The notes under the pieces: generated by a model
Seen by the model: only the letters and a program-made list of their open reading frames with translations
Databases searched by the model: none
What the model was told of the DNA's origin: nothing
Part shown: piece after piece, positions 27,988 through 36,422 of the stretch
Numbering within the stretch: position 1 is the first letter of the stretch
Layout of the letters: every line of letters starts with the position of its first letter
Program-made: the position numbers and the translations under genes
Source of the DNA: JBOGXA01 sp050694175
Lineage (GTDB): Bacteria > Actinomycetota > CADDZG01 > WHSQ01
Direction: 5' to 3'
NCBI GenBank assembly: GCA_050694175.1
Contig: JBOGXA010000003.1
Location: forward strand, 62,001 to 126,000
Length of the DNA stretch: 64,000 bases

Positions 27988-28896
27988 ATGGCCCGTGGTT
28001 ACGACAAGTCGCTCTATGTCCTGGCTTTCGATCATCGTGGTTCGTTCCAGAAGAAGATGTTCGGGATCGGTGGCGACCCGAGCCCCGAGCAGACCGAAAC
28101 GATTGCCGATGCGAAGCGCGTCATCTACGAGGGCTGGTTGCGAGCTCTCGACGAGGGAGTGGCCAGAGATGCCGCGGGGATACTCGTCGACGAGCAGTTC
28201 GGTGGTGATGTCGCCCGCGAAGCCGCCAAGGAGGGTCTCCTGTTTGCGATGCCGGTGGAGAAGAGCGGGCAGGATGAATTCGACTTCGAGTACGGGGACG
28301 ATTTCGACGCCCACATCGAGGAGTTCAACCCGACTTTCTCGAAGGTACTCGTCCGCTACAACCCCGAGGGCGACAAGACCGCGAACGAGAGGCAGCTCGG
28401 CCGGCTGAACAAGTTGTCCGACTGGCTGCACGACAACGACCGCAAATTCTTGTTCGAACTGCTCGTGCCCGCGGAGGACTCGCAGCTGGCGTCGGTGGAC
28501 GGGAACGACGATCGTTACGACAGGGAGCTGCGACCAGCGCTGATGCGTACCGCCATCGAGGAGATCCGGGCGGCAGGAGTGGAGCCCGACATCTGGAAGA
28601 TCGAAGGGCTTGATAAACGGTCGGACTGCGAGAAGACCGCCGCCCTAGTGCGCGCGGACGGGCGCGACGGGGTCGCGTGCGTGGTGTTGGGGCGCGGCGC
28701 GGACGACGACGCGGTCGATCACTGGCTGCGACAGGGCGCGCCGGTCGACGGCTACATCGGATTCGCGATCGGTCGTTCGATCTGGTGGGATGCGCTCAAG
28801 GGCTACATCGAGGGAGGTCTCAGGCGCGAGGATGCCGCCGCGCAGATTGCCGCCAACTACCGGCGTTTCATAGACGTCTACACGGCCGCGGAGTAG
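27988..28896 (+). CDS. DUF2090 aldolase-like protein
   Basis: A 302-residue protein of the DUF2090 family, homologous to the aldolase-like domain fused to IolC kinases in myo-inositol catabolism (2-deoxy-5-keto-gluconate-6-phosphate step). Family hallmarks are LYVLAFDHRGSFQKKMFG at the N-terminus, LVDEQFGG, the Lys-bearing FLFELLVPAED and IWKIEGLDKRSDC, and VLGRGADD near the end, consistent with a TIM barrel. Here it stands alone with no kinase and no other iol gene nearby, so inositol catabolism is not demonstrated. AGGAGG stands 5-6 nt before ATG 27988. Possibly first of an operon with the lipoprotein downstream (18 nt). Confidence 0.8.
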   Translation: MARGYDKSLYVLAFDHRGSFQKKMFGIGGDPSPEQTETIADAKRVIYEGWLRALDEGVARDAAGILVDEQFGGDVAREAAKEGLLFAMPVEKSGQDEFDFEYGDDFDAHIEEFNPTFSKVLVRYNPEGDKTANERQLGRLNKLSDWLHDNDRKFLFELLVPAEDSQLASVDGNDDRYDRELRPALMRTAIEEIRAAGVEPDIWKIEGLDKRSDCEKTAALVRADGRDGVACVVLGRGADDDAVDHWLRQGAPVDGYIGFAIGRSIWWDALKGYIEGGLRREDAAAQIAANYRRFIDVYTAAE

Positions 28897-28914
28897 TAGC
28901 CGGGGAGAGGCGAG

Positions 28915-30198
28915 ATGACTCGAGCGCGCATTGTGCGTGCAGTCGCCGCGCTCGCACTCATCGCGTGTGTGGCATGCGCAACCGGGCCTGCTGCGCGCCT
29001 CGCCTCATCCACTCCGCTCGGAGCCAGAACCGCCATCGACGAATTGCTCGCCCGCAGGGCGAGCGCCTGGCTCGCGCGCGATCAGAGCTCGTTCATGGCA
29101 ACGACGGCGCGTACGGCCGAAGACTTCGTCGTGCGCCAGCAGCAGAGCTTCAGATGGAGCGAGGATGTCGAGTTCGGGTCTTACGAGCTGCGCGCCGATT
29201 GGGAGCGCTACGGCGACCTCGTCACAGCGACGATCCGAGACAGATACCCCGCTGCCGATGACGTGGCCGTCCTCTCCGTGGAGGAGCGCTACCGGCTGTC
29301 CGGGTTCGACCGGAAGCCGGCGGTCGAGGATTTGTACTACACGTTCGTGAACGTGCGGGGGAAGTGGCTGGTGGCCAACGACACGGACGTCGACACCCTC
29401 ACCCTTTACACGGCGCGCCACCCGTGGGATTTCGACCGGCTCGAGGCCGACGAGCGAGGGAACTTCCTGGTGCTCTCGCACCCGTGCAGGAAAGGTGCGC
29501 TCTGCGGGCGCGTACCGGCGGGAGCCATAGAGCTCGCGGCGACCGCGCTCGAGCAGGTCGACGACTACTGGACCGTGGCCTGGCACCGCCGCGTTGCCGT
29601 GCTGGTGCCGCGCGACGCGGACGAGCTCGAGCGCCTGCTTCAAGTGACATTCGATGTCGACAATTTCGTCGCGTTCGCGACGTCGAGCGTCGACCCTCGA
29701 GGGGGAATCGACTACACGGGCCACCGGATCGTCTTGAACCCGCAGGCCTTCGTCGATCGACCCTCTGAATCGACATTCGAAATCTTGACGCACGAGTTGC
29801 TGCATGTGGCAACGCGTGACGCCTCGGGACCGTTCATCCCCGTGTGGGTGGAAGAAGGATTCGCCGAGCACGTTGGAACAGATGCCGATCCCCAAGCCCT
29901 GGGGTTCTTGAACGCCCGGGTGAGCGCCGGGTTGACAAAGGGCCACCTCCCCGACGACTACGAGTTCACGATCGGCGGGCGCACCGACATCTTCCTCCGC
30001 TATCAGGGGGCACTGTCGGCAGTGCGGTTCTTCATAAACAGATGGGGCCTCCATCGGTTCGTTCGCTTCTACAGATTGCTGGGACGCGTCGAGATAGCGC
30101 CGGGCACGGCGCGGTGGCATATAGAGCGCGCCTTGAAGAAGACGATCGATGTCGATCTCGACGAATTCGAGCGAGCGTGGACGGGTAGTCTGTCCTGA
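28915..30198 (+). CDS. Lipoprotein with peptidase-MA-like gluzincin domain
   Basis: A 427-residue exported protein. The signal segment VAALALIACVAC is followed by lipid-attachment Cys about residue 20-22. An NTF2-like region (about 38-170) precedes a zinc-peptidase domain with HELLH (zinc site) at about 292 and the third ligand in WVEEGFAEHVG 24-30 residues later, the peptidase MA/gluzincin pattern. The active site looks complete, so proteolysis at the cell surface is plausible; the substrate is unknown. The stop lies 3 nt before thrS, so it may be co-transcribed with thrS. Confidence 0.8.
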   Translation: MTRARIVRAVAALALIACVACATGPAARLASSTPLGARTAIDELLARRASAWLARDQSSFMATTARTAEDFVVRQQQSFRWSEDVEFGSYELRADWERYGDLVTATIRDRYPAADDVAVLSVEERYRLSGFDRKPAVEDLYYTFVNVRGKWLVANDTDVDTLTLYTARHPWDFDRLEADERGNFLVLSHPCRKGALCGRVPAGAIELAATALEQVDDYWTVAWHRRVAVLVPRDADELERLLQVTFDVDNFVAFATSSVDPRGGIDYTGHRIVLNPQAFVDRPSESTFEILTHELLHVATRDASGPFIPVWVEEGFAEHVGTDADPQALGFLNARVSAGLTKGHLPDDYEFTIGGRTDIFLRYQGALSAVRFFINRWGLHRFVRFYRLLGRVEIAPGTARWHIERALKKTIDVDLDEFERAWTGSLS

Positions 30199-30200
30199 CT

Positions 30201-32144
30201 ATGGCTGAGGGTGCACCCGACGGCGGCCCCGACGGCTTCGCCATCGCCAAGAGAGCATCGGCCGGCGGAGCGGTGGCCATCATCGTCGATGGCCACCCAC
30301 GCGACCTCGCGTTCGTTCCTCGCCGGGACCAGGCGGTGGGGGTCGTCACCGTGGCCGACGAGCTGGGCCGCGAGATCTTGCGACATTCGACGGCGCACGT
30401 GCTTGCGCAGGCGGTCCTTCGTCTCTATCCGGATGCCAAATACGCGATTGGACCCCCGATCGCGGACGGCTTCTACTACGACTTCGAAGTAGAGCGCCCG
30501 TTCACTCCCGAGGATCTCGAGCGTATCGAGACCGAGATGAAGCGGATCGTTGAGGCAAACCAGCGTTTCGAGCGTGAGGAGATCGATCACGATCGCGCTC
30601 TCGTCCTGTTCGACGACCAGCCGTACAAGAAAGAGATCATCCTGGGCGTCGCCGAGGGCGCCGAAGCCCTCGAGCAGCAGGGCGCATCCGGGGAAGTGAT
30701 CTCGATTTACCGGAATACGGACCCGGTTACGGGAGAGCCCGCGTTCATCGATCTCTGTCGAGGCCCGCACATCCCCGGCACCGGGCGTATCAAGGCATTC
30801 AAGCTGCTGCGGACGGCAGGCGCGTACTGGCGAGGTGACGAAACCAAGCCCATGCTTCAGCGCATCTACGGAACGGCGTGGGAGTCGAAGGACGCGCTTG
30901 ATTCCTATCTCCATCGACTGGCCGAGGCGGAGCGACGAGATCACCGCCGGCTTGGCCGGGAACTCGAATTGTTCTCGTGGCCGGAGGAGGTGGGTCCCGG
31001 TCTCACGCTGTGGCACCCGAAGGGCGCCATCGTGCGGACGACGCTCGAAGACCTCTCGCGCGCGATGCACACGGAGCGCGGTTATCAGCCCGTGTTCACT
31101 CCGCACATCGGAAAGGGCACTTTGTGGGAGACGAGCGGACATCTCGACTATTTCCGCGACAACATGTTCCCCGCGATGGAACTCGAGGGCGCCGAATACT
31201 TCGCGAAGCCGATGAATTGTCCGTTCCACGCGCTCATCTTCAGGTCGCGGACACGGTCGTACCGGGAGCTTCCTCTTCGACTGGCCGAACTGGGGACCGT
31301 CTACCGCTACGAGCGGTCGGGAACCTTGCACGGCCTGTTGCGAGTCCGCGGCTTGACCCAGGATGACTCACACATCTTCTGCCGGCCCGATCAGGTCGTG
31401 GACGAGATGCTGGGTGTCGTCGAGTTCTTTACGGCTCTCTATTCCACGGTCGGCATGAGCGCCGACGAGGTCCATTTCTCGACCAAGCCCGACAAGGCAG
31501 TGGGAACGCCCGAGCAGTGGGAGCTTGCCGAGAACGCAATCGGCCGCGCCCTCGAGAAAGCGGGGATCGAGTACCGGGTGGCGACCGGCGAGGGGACTTT
31601 CTATGGGCCGAAGATCGACATCCACGTGCGGGACGCGATCGGACGGCTATGGCAGATGTGCACGATCCAGGTCGACTTCCAGACTCCGGACAGGTTCGGT
31701 CTCGAATACGTGGACGAGCACGGCGAGCGCGTGCGGCCCGTGATGATCCACCGCGCGCTCTTTGGAGCGATAGAACGCTTCATGGGCGTGCTCGTGGAGC
31801 ACTTCGCCGGTGCGTTTCCGCCGTGGCTCGCTCCCCTGCAGGCGGTCGCGATACCGATCGCCGACCGGCACGCGGCCTATGCAGAGGGCATCAGGAGGTC
31901 GCTGATCGAGCGGGGGATACGCGCCGAGGCCGATGTATCCGACAACACCCTCGGCGCCAAGATCCGGCATCACCAGCTCCAGAAGGTCCCCTACATGCTG
32001 GTCGTCGGCGACAACGAGGCATCTGCCGGGACGGTGTCGGTGCGATCGCGGTCGGGGCGAGAAACGCGCGATGTCCCGATGGCCGAGTTCGCCGATGCCC
32101 TGAGCGAGGAGATCGCCGCGCGCGTGCTCGAACCGAGCCTCTGA
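30201..32144 (+). CDS. thrS: Threonine--tRNA ligase
   Basis: Class II aminoacyl-tRNA synthetase, 647 residues. The editing domain has HSTAH and DLCRGPH (His/Cys site). The catalytic core has the zinc ligands Cys in KPMNCPFH, His in TQDDSHIFC and His in VMIHRALFG; motif 2 is RYERSGTLHGLLRVRG, motif 3 is ALFGAIERFMG, and the anticodon-binding domain ends the protein. The N-terminal TGS domain looks cut short (only its second half, IAKRASAGGAVAIIVDG onward, is recognisable). First gene of a block conserved with mycobacteria; HIT follows with a 1-nt overlap. Confidence 0.97.
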   Translation: MAEGAPDGGPDGFAIAKRASAGGAVAIIVDGHPRDLAFVPRRDQAVGVVTVADELGREILRHSTAHVLAQAVLRLYPDAKYAIGPPIADGFYYDFEVERPFTPEDLERIETEMKRIVEANQRFEREEIDHDRALVLFDDQPYKKEIILGVAEGAEALEQQGASGEVISIYRNTDPVTGEPAFIDLCRGPHIPGTGRIKAFKLLRTAGAYWRGDETKPMLQRIYGTAWESKDALDSYLHRLAEAERRDHRRLGRELELFSWPEEVGPGLTLWHPKGAIVRTTLEDLSRAMHTERGYQPVFTPHIGKGTLWETSGHLDYFRDNMFPAMELEGAEYFAKPMNCPFHALIFRSRTRSYRELPLRLAELGTVYRYERSGTLHGLLRVRGLTQDDSHIFCRPDQVVDEMLGVVEFFTALYSTVGMSADEVHFSTKPDKAVGTPEQWELAENAIGRALEKAGIEYRVATGEGTFYGPKIDIHVRDAIGRLWQMCTIQVDFQTPDRFGLEYVDEHGERVRPVMIHRALFGAIERFMGVLVEHFAGAFPPWLAPLQAVAIPIADRHAAYAEGIRRSLIERGIRAEADVSDNTLGAKIRHHQLQKVPYMLVVGDNEASAGTVSVRSRSGRETRDVPMAEFADALSEEIAARVLEPSL

Positions 32145-32626
32145 TGCAGCGACTGTGGAGGCCCTGGAGGATGGCGTACGTGAGTAGCGCAGATAACGAC
32201 GACGGGTGCGTCTTCTGCGAGGGGCTCGCGGGGAGCGACGACGCCGCCCGCATCCTGCACAAGGGGGAGCGCGTGTTCGTCATCCTCAACGCATTTCCCT
32301 ACAACACCGGCCACCTGATGATCGCGCCGAACCGCCATGTCGGTGACCTCGCCGCCCTCGACTACGACGAACGTTGCGAGCTGATGGAGGTCACGACGAA
32401 GTCGATCGATGTCGTCCGCGCTGCTATGAACGCGCACGGGTTCAACATCGGTGTGAACCTTGGGCGCGTGGCGGGGGCCGGGATCCCGGGCCACGTGCAC
32501 GTGCACGTCGTGCCGCGCTGGGGTGGCGACACGAACTTCATGCCGGTGACCGGCGACGCCAAGGTCCTTCCAGAGTTGATCGAGGACACCGCCGCAAAAC
32601 TGCGCCCGGGCTTCGCAAACCTCTAG
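32144..32626 (+). CDS. HIT family hydrolase/phosphorylase
   Basis: A 160-residue histidine-triad protein. The zinc-binding Cys pair of actinobacterial AP4A phosphorylase-like HITs is present (CVFCEG), followed by NTGHLMIAP and the triad HVHVHVVPRW near residue 118-127, then the conserved GDTNFMPV. It likely acts on dinucleoside polyphosphates or nucleotidyl amides. The ATG overlaps the last base of thrS. In mycobacteria the same order thrS-HIT-pgsA occurs. Its 3' end overlaps the convergent EF-G2 gene by 4 bp. Confidence 0.93.
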   Translation: MQRLWRPWRMAYVSSADNDDGCVFCEGLAGSDDAARILHKGERVFVILNAFPYNTGHLMIAPNRHVGDLAALDYDERCELMEVTTKSIDVVRAAMNAHGFNIGVNLGRVAGAGIPGHVHVHVVPRWGGDTNFMPVTGDAKVLPELIEDTAAKLRPGFANL

Positions 32627-34689
32627 GCGTGGGCTTCCTCTTTGGTCGCATCGAGGATCTTCTGCGCGAGGTCGTGCGGGACCTCTTGATAGTGAGAAAA
32701 GCCCCACGAGAACGTCCCCTGGCCGCCCGTCATCGACCGCAAGTCCGTGGCGTAGTGTGTGATCTCCGCGAACGGGACCCTGGCGTTCACGATCTGACGG
32801 GCGGCCCCAATCGTGTCGATACCCTCGGGGATGCCTCGCCTCTTCTGTAAGTCGCCCATGATGTCCCCGGTGAACCCTTCGGGGACCATGACCTGAAGAG
32901 TCCAGATCGGCTCGAGCACGGTCACGCCGGCCTTTTCGATCGCGTCCTTGACTGCTGCGGAGCCCGCGAGTTGGAACGCCATGTCCGAGGAGTCCACGGT
33001 GTGGTACTTGCCGTCGTAGAGCTCGACTCTGACGTCGATCATGCGGTACCCGGTCCCCCCGCCCTTTTCCATGGCGGCCCTGACGCCCTTCTCCACGGAT
33101 CCGATGAACTGGTTGGGGATCGCGCCGCCGAAGATCTTGTCGTCGAAGACGAAGCCTTCACCCCGCGCCAGCGGCTCGAACTTGACATTGCAGATCCCAT
33201 ATTGGCCGTGCCCGCCCGACTGCTTCACGTGGCGCCCGAGGGCGTCGGCCGCAGCTCGGATGGTGGTCCGGTACGGCACCTTGAAGGGCACCTCCTCGAC
33301 CTCGACGGAGAACTTCGACTTGAGGCGGTTGAGGATGACGTCGAGATGGGCGTCTCCCATGCCCCACAGAATCGTCTGGTGGGTTTCGTCGTTGCGTTCG
33401 AGCTTCAACGAGGGGTCTTCCTCGATGAGCTTCTGCAGGCCGATCATGAGCTTGTCCTCGTCGCCCTTCGTCTTGGGAGCGATGGCTTTGGGCAGAAGCG
33501 GCTCCGGTGGCTCGATGGGTGGGAAAGTAACGGGTGCGGCTTTGTCGGCCAGTGTGTCCCCCGTGTTCGTGTGGTTGAGCTTGGCGATCGCCCCGATGTC
33601 ACCGGCGGGGATCTCGGACACGACCTCCTGCGTCTTTCCGCGCATCGTGAAGACGCCTCCCACACGCTCGTCGACCTTCTTGGAAGCGTTGTGGATCGCC
33701 CCGTCGCCGCGCGCGGCTCCCGAATAGACGCGAAAGAAGCTGACGCGGCCGACATAGGGGTCCGTCATCGTCTTGAAGACGAGGGCTGAGAGCGGCACAT
33801 CGGTCTTGGCCTCGCGTGTGGAACCGTCCTCGGCCTCCACCGGGGGCCGATCGAGGGGCGACGGTCCTGCGCCGACAAGCGTGTCGACCAGCCGGTCTAT
33901 GCCGATCAATTTGGTGGCGGAGCCACACAGCACCGGGAAGATCGTGGCGTCGTCGATCCCGTCGTGGAGCGCTTTGACGATCTCGTCGCGCGTGATCTCG
34001 CCGCCGTCAAGGTACCGCTCGAGCAGATCGTCGTCGGTCTCTGCGACCGAGTCGAGTAGGTCGGTGCGCACCTCGTCCACGCGCGCGCGGCGATCCTCGG
34101 GGACCGGCTCCTCGCTCGGCTTCCCGTGGTCGTCGTAACCGTACGCCGCCACGTCGACGACAGAGATGATTCCCCTGAAGTCATGCTCGCGGCCGAGGGG
34201 CAGATTGAGCGGGGCGCATCCCTTGCCGAAGATGTCTCGCAACTGTTCAAGAGTGGACCGAAACGAGGAGTTCTCGCGGTCGAGCTTGTTGACGAAGATC
34301 ATGCGCGGAAGCCCGAGTTCCTCCGCATGGTTCCACGCAACCTGCGTCTGGACCTCCACTCCCTCCACGCCCGAGACGACGAACACGGCGAGATCCGCGA
34401 CCCGCATCGCGGCCCGCATCTCGCCGAAGAAGTCGGCGTAGCCGGGGGCGTCTAGGACGTTGATCTTGTGGTCGTCCCACTCGATTGGAGCGAGTGCGGT
34501 CGAGACTGAGATCCCCCGCCGGTGTTCTTCCTCGTCGAAGTCGCAGACGGTGTTCCCGTCGGTCGTCTTGCCCATCCGGGTGATGGCCCCCGACGCGAAC
34601 AGCAGCGCCTCCGCCAGCGACGTCTTCCCCGAGCCCCCGTGGCCGACCAGCACGATGTTGCGTATGTTCTCGGTCGGATAACTCTTCAC
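32623..34689 (-). CDS. Elongation factor G-like GTPase (EF-G2 type)
   Basis: A 688-residue translational GTPase with all five EF-G domains. GTP motifs: P-loop GHGGSGKT (16-23), switch I region HRRGISVST instead of the RGITI of canonical EF-G, DAPGYADF, NKLD and a G5 region. These switch differences and its position outside a str operon place it in the EF-G2 paralogue group common in actinobacteria, whose exact function is unclear. The GTG at 34689 follows AGGAGG at 5 nt. It is inserted in reverse orientation between HIT and pgsA, which are adjacent in mycobacteria. Confidence 0.9.
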   Translation of the reverse strand: MKSYPTENIRNIVLVGHGGSGKTSLAEALLFASGAITRMGKTTDGNTVCDFDEEEHRRGISVSTALAPIEWDDHKINVLDAPGYADFFGEMRAAMRVADLAVFVVSGVEGVEVQTQVAWNHAEELGLPRMIFVNKLDRENSSFRSTLEQLRDIFGKGCAPLNLPLGREHDFRGIISVVDVAAYGYDDHGKPSEEPVPEDRRARVDEVRTDLLDSVAETDDDLLERYLDGGEITRDEIVKALHDGIDDATIFPVLCGSATKLIGIDRLVDTLVGAGPSPLDRPPVEAEDGSTREAKTDVPLSALVFKTMTDPYVGRVSFFRVYSGAARGDGAIHNASKKVDERVGGVFTMRGKTQEVVSEIPAGDIGAIAKLNHTNTGDTLADKAAPVTFPPIEPPEPLLPKAIAPKTKGDEDKLMIGLQKLIEEDPSLKLERNDETHQTILWGMGDAHLDVILNRLKSKFSVEVEEVPFKVPYRTTIRAAADALGRHVKQSGGHGQYGICNVKFEPLARGEGFVFDDKIFGGAIPNQFIGSVEKGVRAAMEKGGGTGYRMIDVRVELYDGKYHTVDSSDMAFQLAGSAAVKDAIEKAGVTVLEPIWTLQVMVPEGFTGDIMGDLQKRRGIPEGIDTIGAARQIVNARVPFAEITHYATDLRSMTGGQGTFSWGFSHYQEVPHDLAQKILDATKEEAHA

Positions 34690-34757
34690 AGAGACCTCCT
34701 AGACACCTTGCGATGGTGGAAGGAGCCATCGTAGACGACAAGAGAAGTGCGACCGCC

Positions 34758-34881
34758 GCCGACGGCGGCGCGAGCACCGCTCCCGGCGGAGCCGAGGAAA
34801 CTGTGACCGCCGCCGGAGGCGACAATTGTTCGTGCGCCGACGGCGGCGCGAGCACCGCTCCCGGCGGAGCCGAGGAGACTG
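34758..34881. repeat. Two 46-bp direct repeats in the EF-G2/pgsA divergent region
   Basis: 34758-34803 and 34836-34881 are identical except for one base, with a period of 78 bp. Each copy can fold into GC hairpins (GCCGnCGGC-type and GCTCC-CGGC-GGAGC). A plus-strand frame (34713-34895) would read ADGGASTAPGGAEET twice, but coding status is doubtful. The rest of 34690-34888 shows no other recognisable site. Confidence 0.7.
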
Positions 34882-34888
34882 CAGGATC

Positions 34889-35491
34889 GTGCTGAATCAA
34901 AAGATCAGATCGGGGTGGGACCGCCTGATGAAACCCATCGGGCGCTGGTTGGCGCGCGGCGGTCTGAGTCCCGACGCGGTCACGCTCGTGGGCGTGATGC
35001 TCCAGGTAGCGGCCTCGGCGCTCATCCTCCAAGGACGCTTGCTCGTGGCCGGCATCGTCGCGACCGGTGCCGGGCTGGCCGACGTCGCCGACGGGGCCGT
35101 CGCTAAGGCGTCGGGGAGGACCGGGCGGTGGGGAGCCTTCTTCGACTCATCGACAGATCGCCTCTCGGATGCGCTCCTGTTCGGGGCGCTCGTGTGGCTC
35201 TATGGAGTCGATCCCGACATCGGCTCGCACGACGAGCCGTGGGTTGCGGCGGTCGCGCTGGGGACGCTCGTCGTGTCGTTTCTCGTGTCGTACACGAAGG
35301 CGCGCGCCGAGAGCCTCGGCTACGAGTGCAACGTCGGGATCGCGGAGAGGGCCGAGCGGCTGATCATCGTGATCCTCGGATTGATTCTGGACATCGTTCC
35401 GGTCGCCCTGATCGTCCTCGCGGTGCTTGCGACCGTGACGTTGATCCAGCGGCTCGTCCATGTGCGGCGACAGGAAGACCGTGCCCTCTAG
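34889..35491 (+). CDS. pgsA: Phosphatidylinositol-phosphate synthase-type CDP-alcohol phosphotransferase
   Basis: Membrane enzyme expected to condense CDP-diacylglycerol with inositol phosphate, the first step to phosphatidylinositol and PIMs. The signature is DVADGAVAKASGRTGRWGAFFDSSTD, fitting D-x2-DG-x2-A(R/K)-x8-G-x3-D-x3-D with Lys in place of the usual Arg. About five membrane segments follow. The PIP-synthase assignment rests mainly on context: it precedes the PIM acyltransferase and PimA-type genes exactly as pgsA1 does in mycobacteria. The start is GTG 34889 with GAGGAG upstream; an open frame from 34826 is Arg-rich repeat sequence and unlikely to be translated. Confidence 0.85.
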   Translation: MLNQKIRSGWDRLMKPIGRWLARGGLSPDAVTLVGVMLQVAASALILQGRLLVAGIVATGAGLADVADGAVAKASGRTGRWGAFFDSSTDRLSDALLFGALVWLYGVDPDIGSHDEPWVAAVALGTLVVSFLVSYTKARAESLGYECNVGIAERAERLIIVILGLILDIVPVALIVLAVLATVTLIQRLVHVRRQEDRAL

Positions 35492-36422
35492 GGGACCCCG
35501 CCACCGGCCGGACGACGAAGGCCGGCTAATCCAGCTCGTCTACTACGCGTATCTCGGCCTGTCCCGGCTCGCACTCGCCCTTCCGGAGCGCGTGGCGTAT
35601 GGACTCGCCCACGCTGCCGGCGGCGTGGCGGCGCGCATCTCGAAAAAGCGGGGGACCGTCGCCCAGAACATCGCCCGGATAGCCGGCGCGGAGGGCGGCC
35701 ACGACGAGATCGGCGATCTCGTCGTGGCCGCGTATCGCTCCTATGCGCGCTACTGGCTCGAGACCTTCCGCCTCGTCCGTGAGGGCCCCGAGTACTTCCT
35801 CGACCGCTTCCGGGCCACCGGTGAAGAGAATCTGGACGCGGCACTGGCGCGCGGCAAAGGGGTGGTGGTCGTCGTCGGCCACCTCGGGAACTGGGACGCC
35901 GGTGGTGCATGGGTGGGGGCCCGGGGGAATCGCCTCGTTACGGTGGCCGAGGTGCTGAGACCCCGGCGCATGTTCGACTTCTTCGCCGCCCACCGTGCGG
36001 CTCTCGGAATGACGATCTTTCCCGCGCAGCGCGGTGCCATGAGCCACCTGGTGAAGGCGGCCGAGGAGGGTGCGGTCGTCGCCATACTCGGCGACCGCGA
36101 CCTGAGGGGCCGCGGGCCGGAGGTGGAGTTCTTCGGGGAGCGCGTACGCATGCCGGCGGGCCCGGCCACTGTGGCGCTCAGAAGCGGTGTGCCCCTTCTC
36201 GTGGCCGGTGTCTACAGCGAGCGAAGGCACGGGGTATGGGGATGGAGCTGCGACATATCCGAGCCGGTCGAGGTACCGGCCGCGCCCGGGCCGGACGCGG
36301 TGATCGAACTCACGCAACGGGTGGCGCGCCTGCTCGAGCACTACATCGCCCTGCGGCCGGAGGAGTGGCACGTCTTCCAGCCCGTGTGGCCGTCCGACCG
36401 CACGAAACGGGCGCGCGCATGA
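35460..36422 (+). CDS. patA: Phosphatidylinositol mannoside acyltransferase (LpxL/HtrB family)
   Basis: Membrane-associated acyltransferase that acylates the mannose of PIM. HtrB-family features are GHLGNWDAGG (the HX4D/E catalytic motif, about residue 140), RPRRMFDFF, and GDRDLRGRGPEVEFFGE. The protein is 320 residues if started at ATG 35460; GTG 35481 behind AGGAAG is an alternative. Either overlaps the end of pgsA, and its own stop overlaps pimA by ATGA, so pgsA-patA-pimA are translationally coupled. Acyl donor and acceptor are inferred from the mycobacterial counterpart (Rv2611c). Confidence 0.88.
   Translation: MCGDRKTVPSRGPRHRPDDEGRLIQLVYYAYLGLSRLALALPERVAYGLAHAAGGVAARISKKRGTVAQNIARIAGAEGGHDEIGDLVVAAYRSYARYWLETFRLVREGPEYFLDRFRATGEENLDAALARGKGVVVVVGHLGNWDAGGAWVGARGNRLVTVAEVLRPRRMFDFFAAHRAALGMTIFPAQRGAMSHLVKAAEEGAVVAILGDRDLRGRGPEVEFFGERVRMPAGPATVALRSGVPLLVAGVYSERRHGVWGWSCDISEPVEVPAAPGPDAVIELTQRVARLLEHYIALRPEEWHVFQPVWPSDRTKRARA

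Noticed and set aside
34713..34895. 60-codon gene over the 46-bp repeats
   Set aside because: Low-complexity Gly/Ala/Glu product, no clear SD, and overlaps the likely pgsA start; kept only as repeat.
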